Assembly: GCA_020055645.1 (NCBI GenBank)
Contig: CM034547.1
Span: 12,246,513-12,310,512, forward strand
DNA length: 64,000 bases
Source of the DNA: Tomocerus qinae
Taxonomy: Eukaryota > Arthropoda > Collembola > Entomobryomorpha > Tomoceridae
Reading direction: 5' to 3'
Shown here in pieces: positions 19,487 through 31,500 of the stretch (its first letter is position 1; every line of letters begins with the position of its first letter). Under the pieces are notes generated by a model. That model did not search any database and had not been told where the DNA came from. It worked only from the letters and a program-made list of their open reading frames with translations. The translations under genes were made by a program, and so were the position numbers.

Positions 19487-21664
19487 CTATTGCTTTCCCA
19501 GTATTTATGAATTGATAATACTTAATGAGAAGACATAAGGTGTACTCATAGGATTAGTGTGAGACGCCAATTAAAAGACACTCTTTATTTTTACTCGTCA
19601 ATTTCTCTGTTGTTCGTTACAGGTGTAATAATAATAATGTATTATGCATATAACAAGTAACTACACAATAGACATAACTACTGCTTAATTAGATCATTTG
19701 TTGACCAATATTGAAGCGTAAATTACTTTTATTAACTTACAACAGGTTAGGTATATTTACCTTAAATACTAACTTTTAGGATAGTAGGACATATATTGGA
19801 GGTTTTGTTGGTTGATGTGACATTATAGTTATACCTACGATAAATACGTAGACAGGTGAATAAACTATTTACTACATCTACCATAATCTTTTATGAAACG
19901 TAACACACATGCAGAACATGCAACTTATCCAACCTAGAGTGAATACTTATAGTTTACTTAAATGGGAAATACATTCAAACTCATCGAGTTGTTTTGTGAT
20001 GACAATTTTCTACTTTTATGTATTTATTCTGCGTAAAGATCGGATACTTTCTATCATTATATTTATTGTACGTATGAAATGATACACATATAGGCAAATA
20101 TCAATAGTAAACTATATTATTAACAGTAACTATATTATGTAGAACGGGTATAATAAATATGTACAATTGAATTTCGTGTAGGTCAGTTAAAGTTTTTTAA
20201 GTATAAGAGTACAGACTACATGCTCGGTGTACCTATTTATAATAATAACCATATTATATTATAGTAGATAGTTATATTTGTGGCCTACTTTGTCTACGGG
20301 TACGTACAGTTCAGCTGTAGTAAGCATACATTTTGTCATACACATTTAGTTGATTATTAACACGTATTAATTAGTAACTACTATTATAGTCATTTGGAAA
20401 CATTTATAAACTATTCATACGGAAAAAAATGGTGGCTACACAAGTGTCATGTTCGAGAATATTCAATTCACAAAAAATTCTTAACAGGTAGTACAGAAGA
20501 TACGAAAAAGAACCAAAGTAGTCCAGATGGACATTTTTTGGTTCATGATGTCGATACAAAAGCGTTCATTTACAATTTAATACTCACATAGATGAAATGA
20601 AAACATAAAATGTTTATACTTAAAGTACACGAAGGAAAATACTAGGTTTATCTTAACTCTATGGTTAGTTATTAGTAATTTCTGTTATTAGTTTCATAGA
20701 CTACGTATAATAAACTAAATACTCTACACAGAAAGATAAGTATTAACTCAAGTCTTCGCATTGTTATATCACGGCATACACAACTCAACAAAAATATTAT
20801 AAAACATAGCGACGAAAAACTAGGTTTATACGAACAGAATAAAATAGAACTCACAAGCTCCGGCTCCAACTTAACTGTTCTGCCAACATAATTCTATTAA
20901 AATAATGAGTGTTATGATTAATATTTTGAATATTTACATTACAAAAACTTAAATATCATTCACAAAGGTATCTCCTAAGTATCTCAACAAAAAATTATCA
21001 TTCAAAATACATATTTACAAGATTCATTACAACATTTAAGTATTTCCGTTATGAAAACACAATCAAGGTTTTTAAATGTCGATTAACATAAAAGCAATAA
21101 CATGACTCTCATCATGAACAGGACAGCTATAATATACACTAACTATAGTTTACTTAATTAGTGCAGAAGTGGCATAATCAGAATATCAAAAGGTGATCGT
21201 AGTAGATAAGATCATACATATTATCGAGTATAATGTGATATTACAATTTCTTCCAAACTACTTCTACTAAAATGTATAACATTGCAACAATACACTGGTG
21301 GTCCTACTCTTTATTTTTTTTAATATCTTGATTTGATAGATTAATTGGTTAAGGTTAGTTTATAGTTTTAGGTACTCGTATTTATATTATTTCAAAGTAT
21401 ATAGAGAGGACAGTCTCTTGAGACTTCCATACACATTGTCATCACTAAGTGAGATATCATGGAAAGGGTCCAAATTTCCAAATATCTATCTGTAATAGTA
21501 GATAAGTTCTAGAAGATAAGTATCCGTACAGTTAAATCCGTTGTTGAATTGAAGCCTTTGACAGTCTAGTCTAATCCAGTCGAGTGAAGAGGAGTGTGAA
21601 TACAAGAGAAATTGAGCTCTTGAATTTCTTTTGCTAATAGAAAACTACGAGACAGCTATCTGTC

Positions 21665-21670
21665 TTTATT
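21665..21670 (-). terminator. Candidate poly(A) signal of barentsz
   Basis: AATAAA on the minus strand, about 230 bp after the barentsz stop codon. Confidence 0.35.
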
Positions 21671-21901
21671 ACCCATTTTAATTTCCCTAAGTTATTAAGT
21701 GATTATTAGTGGTTCAGCAGCAATTCTGTGAGAAATGTGATAGTTACTTACTTGCAGTCCAAGCAAATTAACGTGTTATACATTGGTTAGGGGTGAGGAG
21801 AGCACAGTTAAGCAAATTTCGTTAAATTGTGTTAATTTATCATTTATAATTCACTATGTTCAACTAATCCGTTAGTAACTATGAAGTCAGCATGGCATAT
21901 G

Positions 21902-24900
21902 CTAAACCTTCTTTTCTTCCTCTTTTGATTGTTGCACTTCTGCGGTTGTCTCTTCCTTTGTCTCAACGACAGGAATTGGACTCGCGGGCTTTTCTGTTTT
22001 ACTTGGATTTTCTTCGACAACAGAATTCTTTTCCTCCACCTGTTCTGGAGGAGGTTTATTATTTTCTTGATCTATTTTTTCACTAACACATGTGTGATTT
22101 GTAGTTTCTTCCTCTTTCACATCTGCTACTACTTCTGTTGGCTTTGGCTCCTGAGGAGCTACTTCAATTTCCTTAGACTCTTCTTTAGAGATTTCTATTT
22201 TCTGCTCAGGGATTTCTGGAGCTGGTACAGAAACCAAAGACTCTTCTGACTTCTGTTCTTTTTCAGTACTAAGATCTTCCTTGTCCCTATCTTTGCTATC
22301 TACTGCCTTGGGGATGTCTACCTCTTGGTGGTTTGAAGCGTTTGAAAAGGAAGCGATGGGAGCTGCTGTTTCAGTCGGCGATTGAAGCTCTGCCATTTGA
22401 GCTGACCAACTCTCCTTTTCAGGTATTTCGATTTGTCTCGGTGAGGGGGAACGTTGTTTCCTTCAAGGGGAAATAATTTAATTCGTATAAAACAGTATCT
22501 ATAGATGTATATTTATATTTATATATATATGATATATGTATTTATATGTATTTATTTAGGAAATTCTAATGTTATGGTGGTAGTACTTAAATTCCACTGG
22601 AGCCACAGGTTGTAAAGTGGGCGTAGTAATATTCTCCAGACTTTGGGGTAACTCAGGTTCATAATTAGCTAACTCCTCTGGGATATGGGCCGACTGCTGT
22701 GTTTGTGGCTCTTGGATTTCGTAGTACTCTGTCATTCCTGAATTTTGTATTGAATAGTTTTCACCCACAGGAAGCTCTTTTTGCTTTTGGTGCGACTCTT
22801 TAGCCTTCTCAGGGGGTTCTACCAACTGCAGAACAGTTTTTGGTCGTTTTAATGGAGCTATCATTGGTGGCCGTTGGATTTGATTTTGGGTACTGTAGTA
22901 AGTAACTCCTCCGTGATACATCTCTGGGGGTGGAGCCGGTGTCTATTAATATTTACACTTTGTTAAAAATACGCAAACACATTTAGGGTGCCAAAGATAT
23001 GGAAATTACTACTCTACACACTGCAACAATACAATCACAACATCGATTAGTTCACATTTCAAAAATAGCAATATAATAATACAGATCATTTTCATTTACC
23101 TATCCAATAGTCTATCGAATATTTTGTAATCATAAAAGTAAGTATCGTAAATAAACCATTTTGTAATAGATAGAGATGGCAAGGCTAAGGAAAACAACAC
23201 TCACAAAGCAAGGGTTAGATTATCATAACATTATTGAAGAATATACGAGGAAAACTAACTAATATCGATAGTTAAATAGATGACATAAAGATGACAACAA
23301 CAATAATAACTTTGGAACATGTAAAGCAGGACAGAAAGATTTGAAGGACAGACAAAGAAGGATGAGAAAATCAGTTGAAACTTACAACGCTTACCACTTG
23401 AGCGTATCCTTGAAAACCTTGCGGATGGTAGGGAGGAGCGAAAGGAGCTCCCTGTGCAGCAGCATAATTGATAATTGTCGGATCTTGAATAAACTGAGGC
23501 GGAGCGTAAATAGGCTGCCCGGTTTGCTGAGCTGCGGCGATGAAAGCTGCGGGATCGGCGTACGGAGGCTGAGGAACGGGAACTTGACCTGTTGGTGGAG
23601 ATGGATACGGAGCCGTCGCGTAAGCTGAAGCATGAGGACCCCACAAGGAAGGAGATACTGATGGCCCATGATTGTGACCATTTCCTGTCACGGGGCTAGC
23701 CGATGCTTCGTACACTTGAGCTTCGAAACCTGATGGCGCTACAATATTTACTTTATTTAACAACAAATCAATGTTATTACTTGAATTTAAAAATTACAAC
23801 CTACTAGCACTGACACTTCTTTCTTTAAAAAAATTTCATAATTATGACAAATATCTCTTACCAGTTTCGTAATAGGTTGCCGCTTGGGGGTAAACAGGAA
23901 CAGGAGATGTAATCATTGGGCCTGCACCAGTGACAACTGGTTGAAGGTTGCCAACACCTTGACCCAACTGCGGAGACACGACTGCATTAGAAGGAACAGC
24001 CCCACCGGATACCATTGTGGACTCCACTTGCCGTTGCCTCTGCGCAGAAAATCTCTTTGTTTTAAGATTTGCTTGTTCTAATTGCTGTTGTTGCTGCTGC
24101 TGTTGCATTTGCTGAAGTCTCGGCGGCATTTGAGGTCTGCGATCATTTTGATATCCTTCTAAAGGAAATAAAGAATCAAAACTATATTGCACCACTTCAA
24201 CCCAGGGGCTTAAACATGAAATCTTAATGACCAATTGGCTTACTATTTGGTGGTCGTCGATTTCCATCTCGGTTATCTCTATTATCCCGCATCTCTCTTT
24301 CCCTACTGTCCCTATTGTTATCTTGATGTCTTTCCAACATCGCCGCTTCTCGTTCTCTCATCGCTTGTTTCTCTTTGATCCTTTCCCTAGCATCTCTAAT
24401 TTCCGGAACATGTTGAACTTCTCTCATGTTGTCTTTGATATCCCTACTGACATTTTCTCGGCTGTCTCTGTAATCATTAGGTTGATCTCTTGCCGCTATA
24501 AATCGGACATCTTTAACTCCCGGCTCCGCCCCGAGTTTTACAGAGATATTTTCAAATTCAGGAGGTGCAATTCTAATATTATTTGATGACCCGCTATTAC
24601 TTCCAGGATTTCTATTTCCCGTAGTCAAACTCGCACTTCCAGTATACTCTGTATTTGTAAATGGGAGGGTAGGTTTCTTCTGTGACTGTTGTCTACTATT
24701 AGGCCCCCCGCTGGCAGGGAACTCAGCCTTCTGCTTGTCCATATTTGTAGATCCGTTGACAGTGGGACGCTCTCTTCGATCATCATGACCCGCCCAATGC
24801 TTCTCTTTTTCCCTTTCTTTCATATCTGGACCGTTGAAACTATTTTGTTTGTTACTTGACCCTGACGAGTTTGTGTGATTATTATTATTATTAAAACTGT

Positions 24901-26456
24901 CACGACGGTCAGGATAGCGATTTCTGTTTGTAAATTCATTTCTTCGTCCTCGACCTCCTCTATTCCCCCCTCGACCGCCTCGTCCTCCATTCCCCCCTCG
25001 ACCAGAATCAAATTCTCTATCGTCTCTATCTGCATTTCGATCCCGATCCTGTGCCCAAGCCCCTCGATTCCGAGGTGGAGGTTGATTTGGACCATTGTCA
25101 TCTCTGTCTCTTCTGTTTGAAGACCCTCCTCTCCCTCTAGAATTGTCTCCTCTGTCTGAACCCTTTTTCTCAGGACCATCGGCCAACTCGGGAAAATCTT
25201 CTTCATACCCTCCACGAGAACTTCGGCGGTTATTGTACGGATTTCTAAAACCCCGACCCCCTTCTCCTCCTCTTCCTCCACCTCCCCGACCTCGATATCC
25301 CCCTCGGGGTTTCTGATAGGCTTCTTCTTCTTCCCATTTTCTTGTATATTTATTAGGTCCTCGCCTAGTAATTTCAACAAAATTAACCCTGAAATCTTGC
25401 ACTAAACTAAATACAGCCAAGAAACTATCATAAGCCGAGTAAAATGTTACCCATATCGTCTTCGTCTCCTAGCTCTAGGTGGTTGATCTTCACTACGAAT
25501 ATCATAGCCATAAGCAGCTGATAGTTCATCGTGACTTTTAGGAGTCTGTTCTACTTCTTCATATTTGTCGTGAGACCATCGATCAGCTTCTTTAACTACT
25601 ACTTTTTTCGGCTTCTCTTCAACTTTCTCTTCTTCTTCTTCCTCCTCCCTGCAATTTTCAAATGCAAATCATCAGATAAATTCACAAATCTGAACCTCAA
25701 ATGGCCATAAATGACATAAATTCCAACTTACCCATCGTCTACTTTGGTTCTATCATCATGTTCATAAAAGTATCCCTTTTTCGGGATAAACTGAGGGTTT
25801 TTCCTGTCTTCATCATCGTCGAGTTCTTTTTCTTTTGGTACTGGCGTCTGTGGACAAACATAACATGAGTTTTACAAATTAGTATTGTACCCTTGTACTT
25901 ATATCTACTGTTTATTTGAGTAAATATTATCAGAACAGATATGCTAACTAAAAGATAAGTAGGATTATTAAATTAACAATGTTTATATTTAATAATAATA
26001 CTTTCAACTAAATCTCATTGTGTATAATTTTTTAAAGGTTCTTGTATAGACTATAGTTAAATGCGGATAATCTGTGTATACATCGAAACTGACCAAATAC
26101 GATTTGTTTAGATAAACTTTACTTCTTCCTATAGTTATATACATATATAATTAACACATCAACACACCTTTCCATCTTCATCTTCCTCCTCTTCCTCCTC
26201 TTCAACATCCTCTTCTATTTCTACTTCTTCTTCCTCCTCTATTTCTTCGTCATCATAAACTTCTCCATCGATTTCTTCAGCACTTTCATATTCTTCCGAG
26301 TCATGTAAATGTTCAGGGTCCTAAAAAGGAAATGTTTTCCAAATAAGGGTAGATGTTCTCATGATTAACAGTAAGTCATATAAAATGATACATAGCTTGT
26401 TAAACGGGACTTACATTAGAAGCGCGTTTAGTAGTAATAACTTCTGTATTGGACAT
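21902..26456 (-). CDS. btz: Barentsz / CASC3 (MLN51), exon junction complex core factor
   Basis: Nine coding exons (descending): 26456-26415, 26320-26168, 25847-25732, 25648-25451, 25388-24244, 24158-23862, 23738-23395, 22942-22587 and 22460-21902. All phases agree and give 1069 residues. The start is MSNTEVITTKRASN, spliced in phase to DPEHLHDSEEYESAEE. Residues 15-65 are very acidic. The SELOR/Btz domain spans about 76-160, with IPKKGYFYEHDD (86-97) and RWSHDKY (127-133), segments that bind RNA and eIF4A3 in human CASC3, then SHDELSAAYGYDIR. Exon 5 is long, with two RGG blocks and an Arg/Asp-rich tail. Next come an eight-Gln run and KRFSAQRQR (586 onward), MYHGGVTYY near 773, which matches the human YGGVTYYNP segment, and an acidic C-terminus. 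The protein joins eIF4A3 and Mago/Y14 on spliced mRNA and acts in mRNA localisation and decay. It is larger than human CASC3 (about 700 residues). Confidence 0.95.
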
Positions 26457-28515
26457 CGTAAAGCACAAGTACAAAATTATTTATGCAAAATGATGATAAC
26501 GCCTCTTCTCAACCTGGATCGAAATACAAAGAAATTAGCCCTTCAAAACTACTTCAAGGTACTTTACATTACCAATACTACTACGTATACAATATATAAA
26601 ATCCTATGTAAACATCAGTTTAATCATTTATGTAGGTCTCCTTTTGTACACAAACTCTGGTAATAACACTCACAACAGTAGTATGAATCTATGCACTCGT
26701 TCAGAGAATCAACATTGATTGGTTCAGCGTTATTCAAGTGATAATATTGTACCGAAATCGCCTAAGAAAGAATGTATAATACGCGGGGAGAGATTGCCCA
26801 TTAAGAACTAGTTTTCAGATATTTTTAATATTAAATATTTGGTTCAGGCAGAATTTTTCAGCTGCAATGCTGCAAATGCTTTATATAACTAATATAACAC
26901 AAACAGATCGACACAGATCCAATAACAATATTATTGTTGATAGGTACTTGACATAACTGCGACGCAAAGAGCTTGAATTTCCCTAATTTCCCATTTTCAA
27001 ATGTAGGAAGATCCAGAAGCTCCAATGTAAGCAAAAAGTTGAGTCTACTGTAAGCAGTTGTCTGTTGTTTTGTCTGACTGTGCTCTATATTCCCATTTTC
27101 TTGCATATAACTTATGATAGGTAATGTTCGTTGTATGCTATGCTATTCATACGAACCATAAAGAAAGCTAATAAACAATTCTATTTTTAGTAACTTAAAA
27201 ACTCATTCTGACAACCAATGAAGCTTATACTACTACTGTATCTGTAAATGAAATGGAACACATATGAACTTTTTTGTGATGATGTGGAAAATGACACAAC
27301 TGAGAAATGTACAATGTGTATTTTAACATTATTTAATATACTATTATGGTCTATAGCCAACTGCAGTCGACTGTATTGAAATTAAAGCAACTCAGCTATA
27401 TGCAGTTTATAGTCAAAGAGATTTGTTAGGCGAATTTCTCATAGTCATCACAAAAACGACTAGAATATTTATAACACATTGTTACCTTTCTCAACAGTTC
27501 CTTAATGACATTTTTCTATTCAGGAATTCTATTTGTTAGCAGAACGTAGTAAGTAGGTTTCCTGAGTTGGGATACACACTTCCGGCTTACACAGCACAAA
27601 ATAAATACCAAAAAACTCCTTAACAAGATATTTCTAATGTATGTACTACGAATGAACACATACGAAGGAGTACAATGAATTTTCTATGTTATATTGATTG
27701 AAGATAGAATACAATAGTAATGTAAGTAAATAGTATAATTCAATACCAATTTGCATAGGCCATCAATTACTAGACCCTATCTTGTTTTCTTTTCACAAAA
27801 ATTAAAAATACTAATGCATTGACAATACAGAATTCAGCTTCCTTGTTATGTTTCACTGTTCAATCAATATTAACTATTAGTGGAGCTTTTAAACTATATT
27901 ATGGAAATTCTTCATTGATTAAAAGTGCATAATGTCTAATCGCATTTTTGTTTCAATCTTCCAATCGAACCCTACCCCATTTTCAATGCCCTCAAAACAA
28001 AAACATTTGAGTTTTCCAAGAATAAATTCCCTTATAGCTTGAACACGTACAAACCAACTTATTCATTAATCTTGGTTTTAGTTAGATTTAGGTTTACAGA
28101 TAAGATAAAATTGCATATCTAAAATTCTTTACACTAAGCTAAAAAGTTCTTATAGAAAATAGCTGATTGTAATGACCGTGGTTTCTATCACCTGATTTTA
28201 GACATTACAAAATGCGCTTTTGATTTTCAAGAAGATAAATCAATGTTGTGTTGCTATAGACTGTTGACTTAACCAGTTTATAACTTATAACAAAATGACA
28301 CTGATGATAGCACAGAAATCTATTTTATCCTGTTTTAAGTAAGCGCTTCAGCTCTTGGCATAAATTTTTGTTTGTGCTTCAGTCAATCAATAAAAGAACA
28401 ACGACCGACAGATCTGGTACTCCATTATATCTATACCTATCTTTAAGTCGGATAGTTCAGGTTAGGTTTAACTAAATCCTACATCACATAGATATTATAT
28501 CCATTACTGTTGAAA
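26457..28515. other. Divergent intergenic region between barentsz and CCDC103
   Basis: Both genes start outward from this 2.06-kb interval, so it should hold both promoters. No TATA box, CpG-rich block or coding sequence stands out. Open frames at 26858-27106 and nearby have no family resemblance. Untranslated 5' exons are possible but not resolved. Confidence 0.5.
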
Positions 28516-31500
28516 ATGGCTGAACAACTGAGAAAATCAGAGGCAATTAAGGAACCTCCAGAGACTATTATAACTGACAGTGCAAAAATGACTAAAAAGA
28601 GCCCCCTTGAGTACAAGATCGAGACATTACAACTTGAAGAACACTTGCAAAAGCAGATAGATGAAGACAGACAATATTGGCTTCAAAACGATGCCAAGTT
28701 AAGAGCTGTTCACCAAGGGACATTGACTTACGAAGATTTCAGGTGATGTAACCCTTCAATTTCTTCTGCTTGGTTAGTACCACCTTTAGGTATGCCAATT
28801 AGCGAGTAAGAAAACTTTAGATTCTTCCGTCAGTTCAGATTTTCTGGTCCCCGGCAGTACTTGTCCTCCTATAAAACCAAAGATTGCTTGGATAAATACA
28901 AATATTTAGGGTTTTCCCCAACTTCTAAACTTAACGGTGGAATACATACGAAATCCTATTAGAAATTACTGAAATAACTAATAAATGTTGTTGTCTGGCA
29001 GAAATGCCACATAACTGAGCATTATCTATAGTTCTATAGCTATTTTATCACTCTTTCTTTGTGGAATAGTTGATAAAACAACAACACGATAATAAAAGTT
29101 AATTATGAGGGAACAAGGAATAAAGTTGTATATACCTAAAAGTAGTACCTACTGAGTGTATACTTTATCCATCTGATCAGCCTTTATGAATAGTGTAGAT
29201 GAAGAAGGTCATTTAAATGTTGGTACACACACTTAAATGATATAAATAAAGATAATGAATGAGTCTACGTACATTAGTTTGTAGAATAGCAAATCCAGCA
29301 AATGATAGATATACCTACTACTACGTATTTGACAAAATGAACAAAAGATTCCTTAACTTACCTCTTTTACAAATTCAACATTGATTTATTTCATCATACT
29401 ACTCTTGATTACCGAAACCGAAAAGCAATGTGTTTTCCATACTCAACACTAAAAAGATTGTTGTTTATCGATTTACATTAAACTACACAAGTTGTCTGTA
29501 TCTCGTTTAGATGAAAAGTTTTATAAATCAAAAAATGGTAAAAGGTTAATGAAATATCACTTGAAAATAGAGATAAAATAGGTATAAGGTCCTAGAGTTT
29601 AGGGACTGATGTGCTCCTACTTCACTCACTTCCTCACTTGTGCTGAAGAAGCTTTTAATAATAGGTATTACATAGGCACACACAACTTACACAAGTATAC
29701 AATACAAGGATAATTCTTTACCTTAGTTTTTACAATCAGCAAATAGGAGGGATAAAGAACTTTTTATAAATTGCTTCAGTGCTGAGTGTGCGATGCGAAT
29801 TACTGCGAAAATTGCGAATTGTCCCTGGCAGCGTGAGTTTCTTGTACTCTGCGTGCTGTATCTGCATCTACTATTATGACTCTATCTATTATAAACCTCT
29901 ATTTCTATTCTACCCTTACCTTATACATTATCGTTTGTTTGTTTGCGAATCGCCGCGACTTTACCTTCTACCTTCCTATACGACGAAACCCTCTCTCTGC
30001 TATGCTATTTCGGTATATAATCCATGTCATATGTAACACATAACTAGAACGAGACTTAATCAGTGCAATATATGTAACACGTACAAAAATATATAATACA
30101 ATATTGCCATTACGCGGTGGCAATACGTAATTATACAATCGTGCAAACATTCGTTTCACCTATAACATGCTTTCAGCCAATTAAGGATTGCTTATTTTGC
30201 TCAACTTATATGTTATACCAGATACCACTTAACACATTTCTCTATGAATTATGAATGACTTAGGATTTCATAAGACCCTACAAAATCTTACTATATGTCC
30301 GCATTACCAACAAACGTACAAAAATTTCGCACGCTTTTCCGGGAGCTTATCTAAGTATTTCCATGTAAATTATATCCCAACACGAGAAAGCGTCTTAACG
30401 TTATTTAGGTTTTTTTCGAATTTCAGGTACACTCATTGCTACATTTTTATTCTACGGGAGACTCTCTAATACAAGAGTCACATTTGTACATCCTTAAAAT
30501 TAGGTTCTTGCCCTTAAAATTTATATTATATTGACTTTTTGATAGATTTATGTTATATGCTGTGTTTAATGATTATAAAAGCATTTAGTTTAAAACCGAG
30601 TCATGTTATAGTACAAGTCTTTTGAGTGTAGGCATAAAGATGCTAGTTTATGTACGAGAGTGGGCACATAGAGGTACAAATACACTTACATCGTTACTTA
30701 CTTACACTATGCATTAATATAGTCACACAATCAACAAAATGCAAGTGAATGAATGCACAATCTTTAGTGTAGTAGATTTGTAGTATATGTGTATGTACAA
30801 AGAAACCTTTGGCTACTGGTATACATGTAGGATTCTCAGGTTCCATAATCGAGAGGGCGTCCAGCTCACTCCAGAGATTTTCTGCCTTTTTTAAGTTAAA
30901 AGCATGTTGAGCTTTCAGATCTACCTCGGCTTCTTCTTTTCTCCTCTTGCACTAATTCAAAACTCCGGAGATACAGACTGTAGATTATACGTTCATTCAT
31001 TTCAATATGAGTAATAAGAATTCTAATGCAGATTGAAATGATGAAAAAGAATCGAATAGATTAAGAAATATCTCTGGGCTAAGCCATAAGACAAGAGTGC
31101 ACAACTTTAGGCACTTGAGTTTTTTACCACTCATACAGTATGCGTTTTGGAAGATGTCCTACCAGTTTTGAGTGTGGATTATTTTTAATTATCAAGTTAT
31201 TACTGTTTTAGTAAGGGTCTCTTTCTCATTTAAAATGCATTGTGTACAACTAAAAATGAAAAAATTACAATGAGTGCACCATAGAATTTCTTTGAAAATC
31301 TTACCATCAGAAGTTCAACTATCTAAAATTGTGTTGTAGATGTTTCAAGTGTGGATTACTTTTAGTTTAGCAATTACAGTAAATTGAAAAATATTTTTCC
31401 TATTTTCCAAAAGTGAATTCCTTTATGTGAACTTACATAAAGGAATTCTTAAGTACATAATCTCCCATGCAGTAACCATTGACGTTTCCCTATCTATTTA

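Larger units (their letters stand above)
12246..21664. other. Gene-poor intergenic stretch
   Basis: About 9.4 kb of AT-rich DNA separate the 3' ends of G-alpha-s and barentsz, which converge. No protein family, tRNA or rRNA was recognised. Small structures seen are a short TGTA run near 18450, an imperfect hairpin at 18088-18130, and GAAAG-type palindromes at 17151-17169 and 19469-19486. The short open frames lack any conserved text. Confidence 0.6.

Noticed and set aside
22495..22558. AT-rich tract as a possible replication or satellite element
   Set aside because: It is simply the low-complexity intron between the last two barentsz exons.
22556..22921. Barentsz exon 8 read as a separate 121-residue protein
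   Set aside because: A donor at 22586 and an acceptor at 22461-22462 splice it in phase to the final exon; the apparent extra tail is intron.
24820..25380. 186-codon minus-strand frame inside barentsz exon 5
   Set aside because: It is a shadow of the RGG- and Asp/Arg-rich barentsz frame; repetitive codons keep the alternative frame open. It has no conserved motif.
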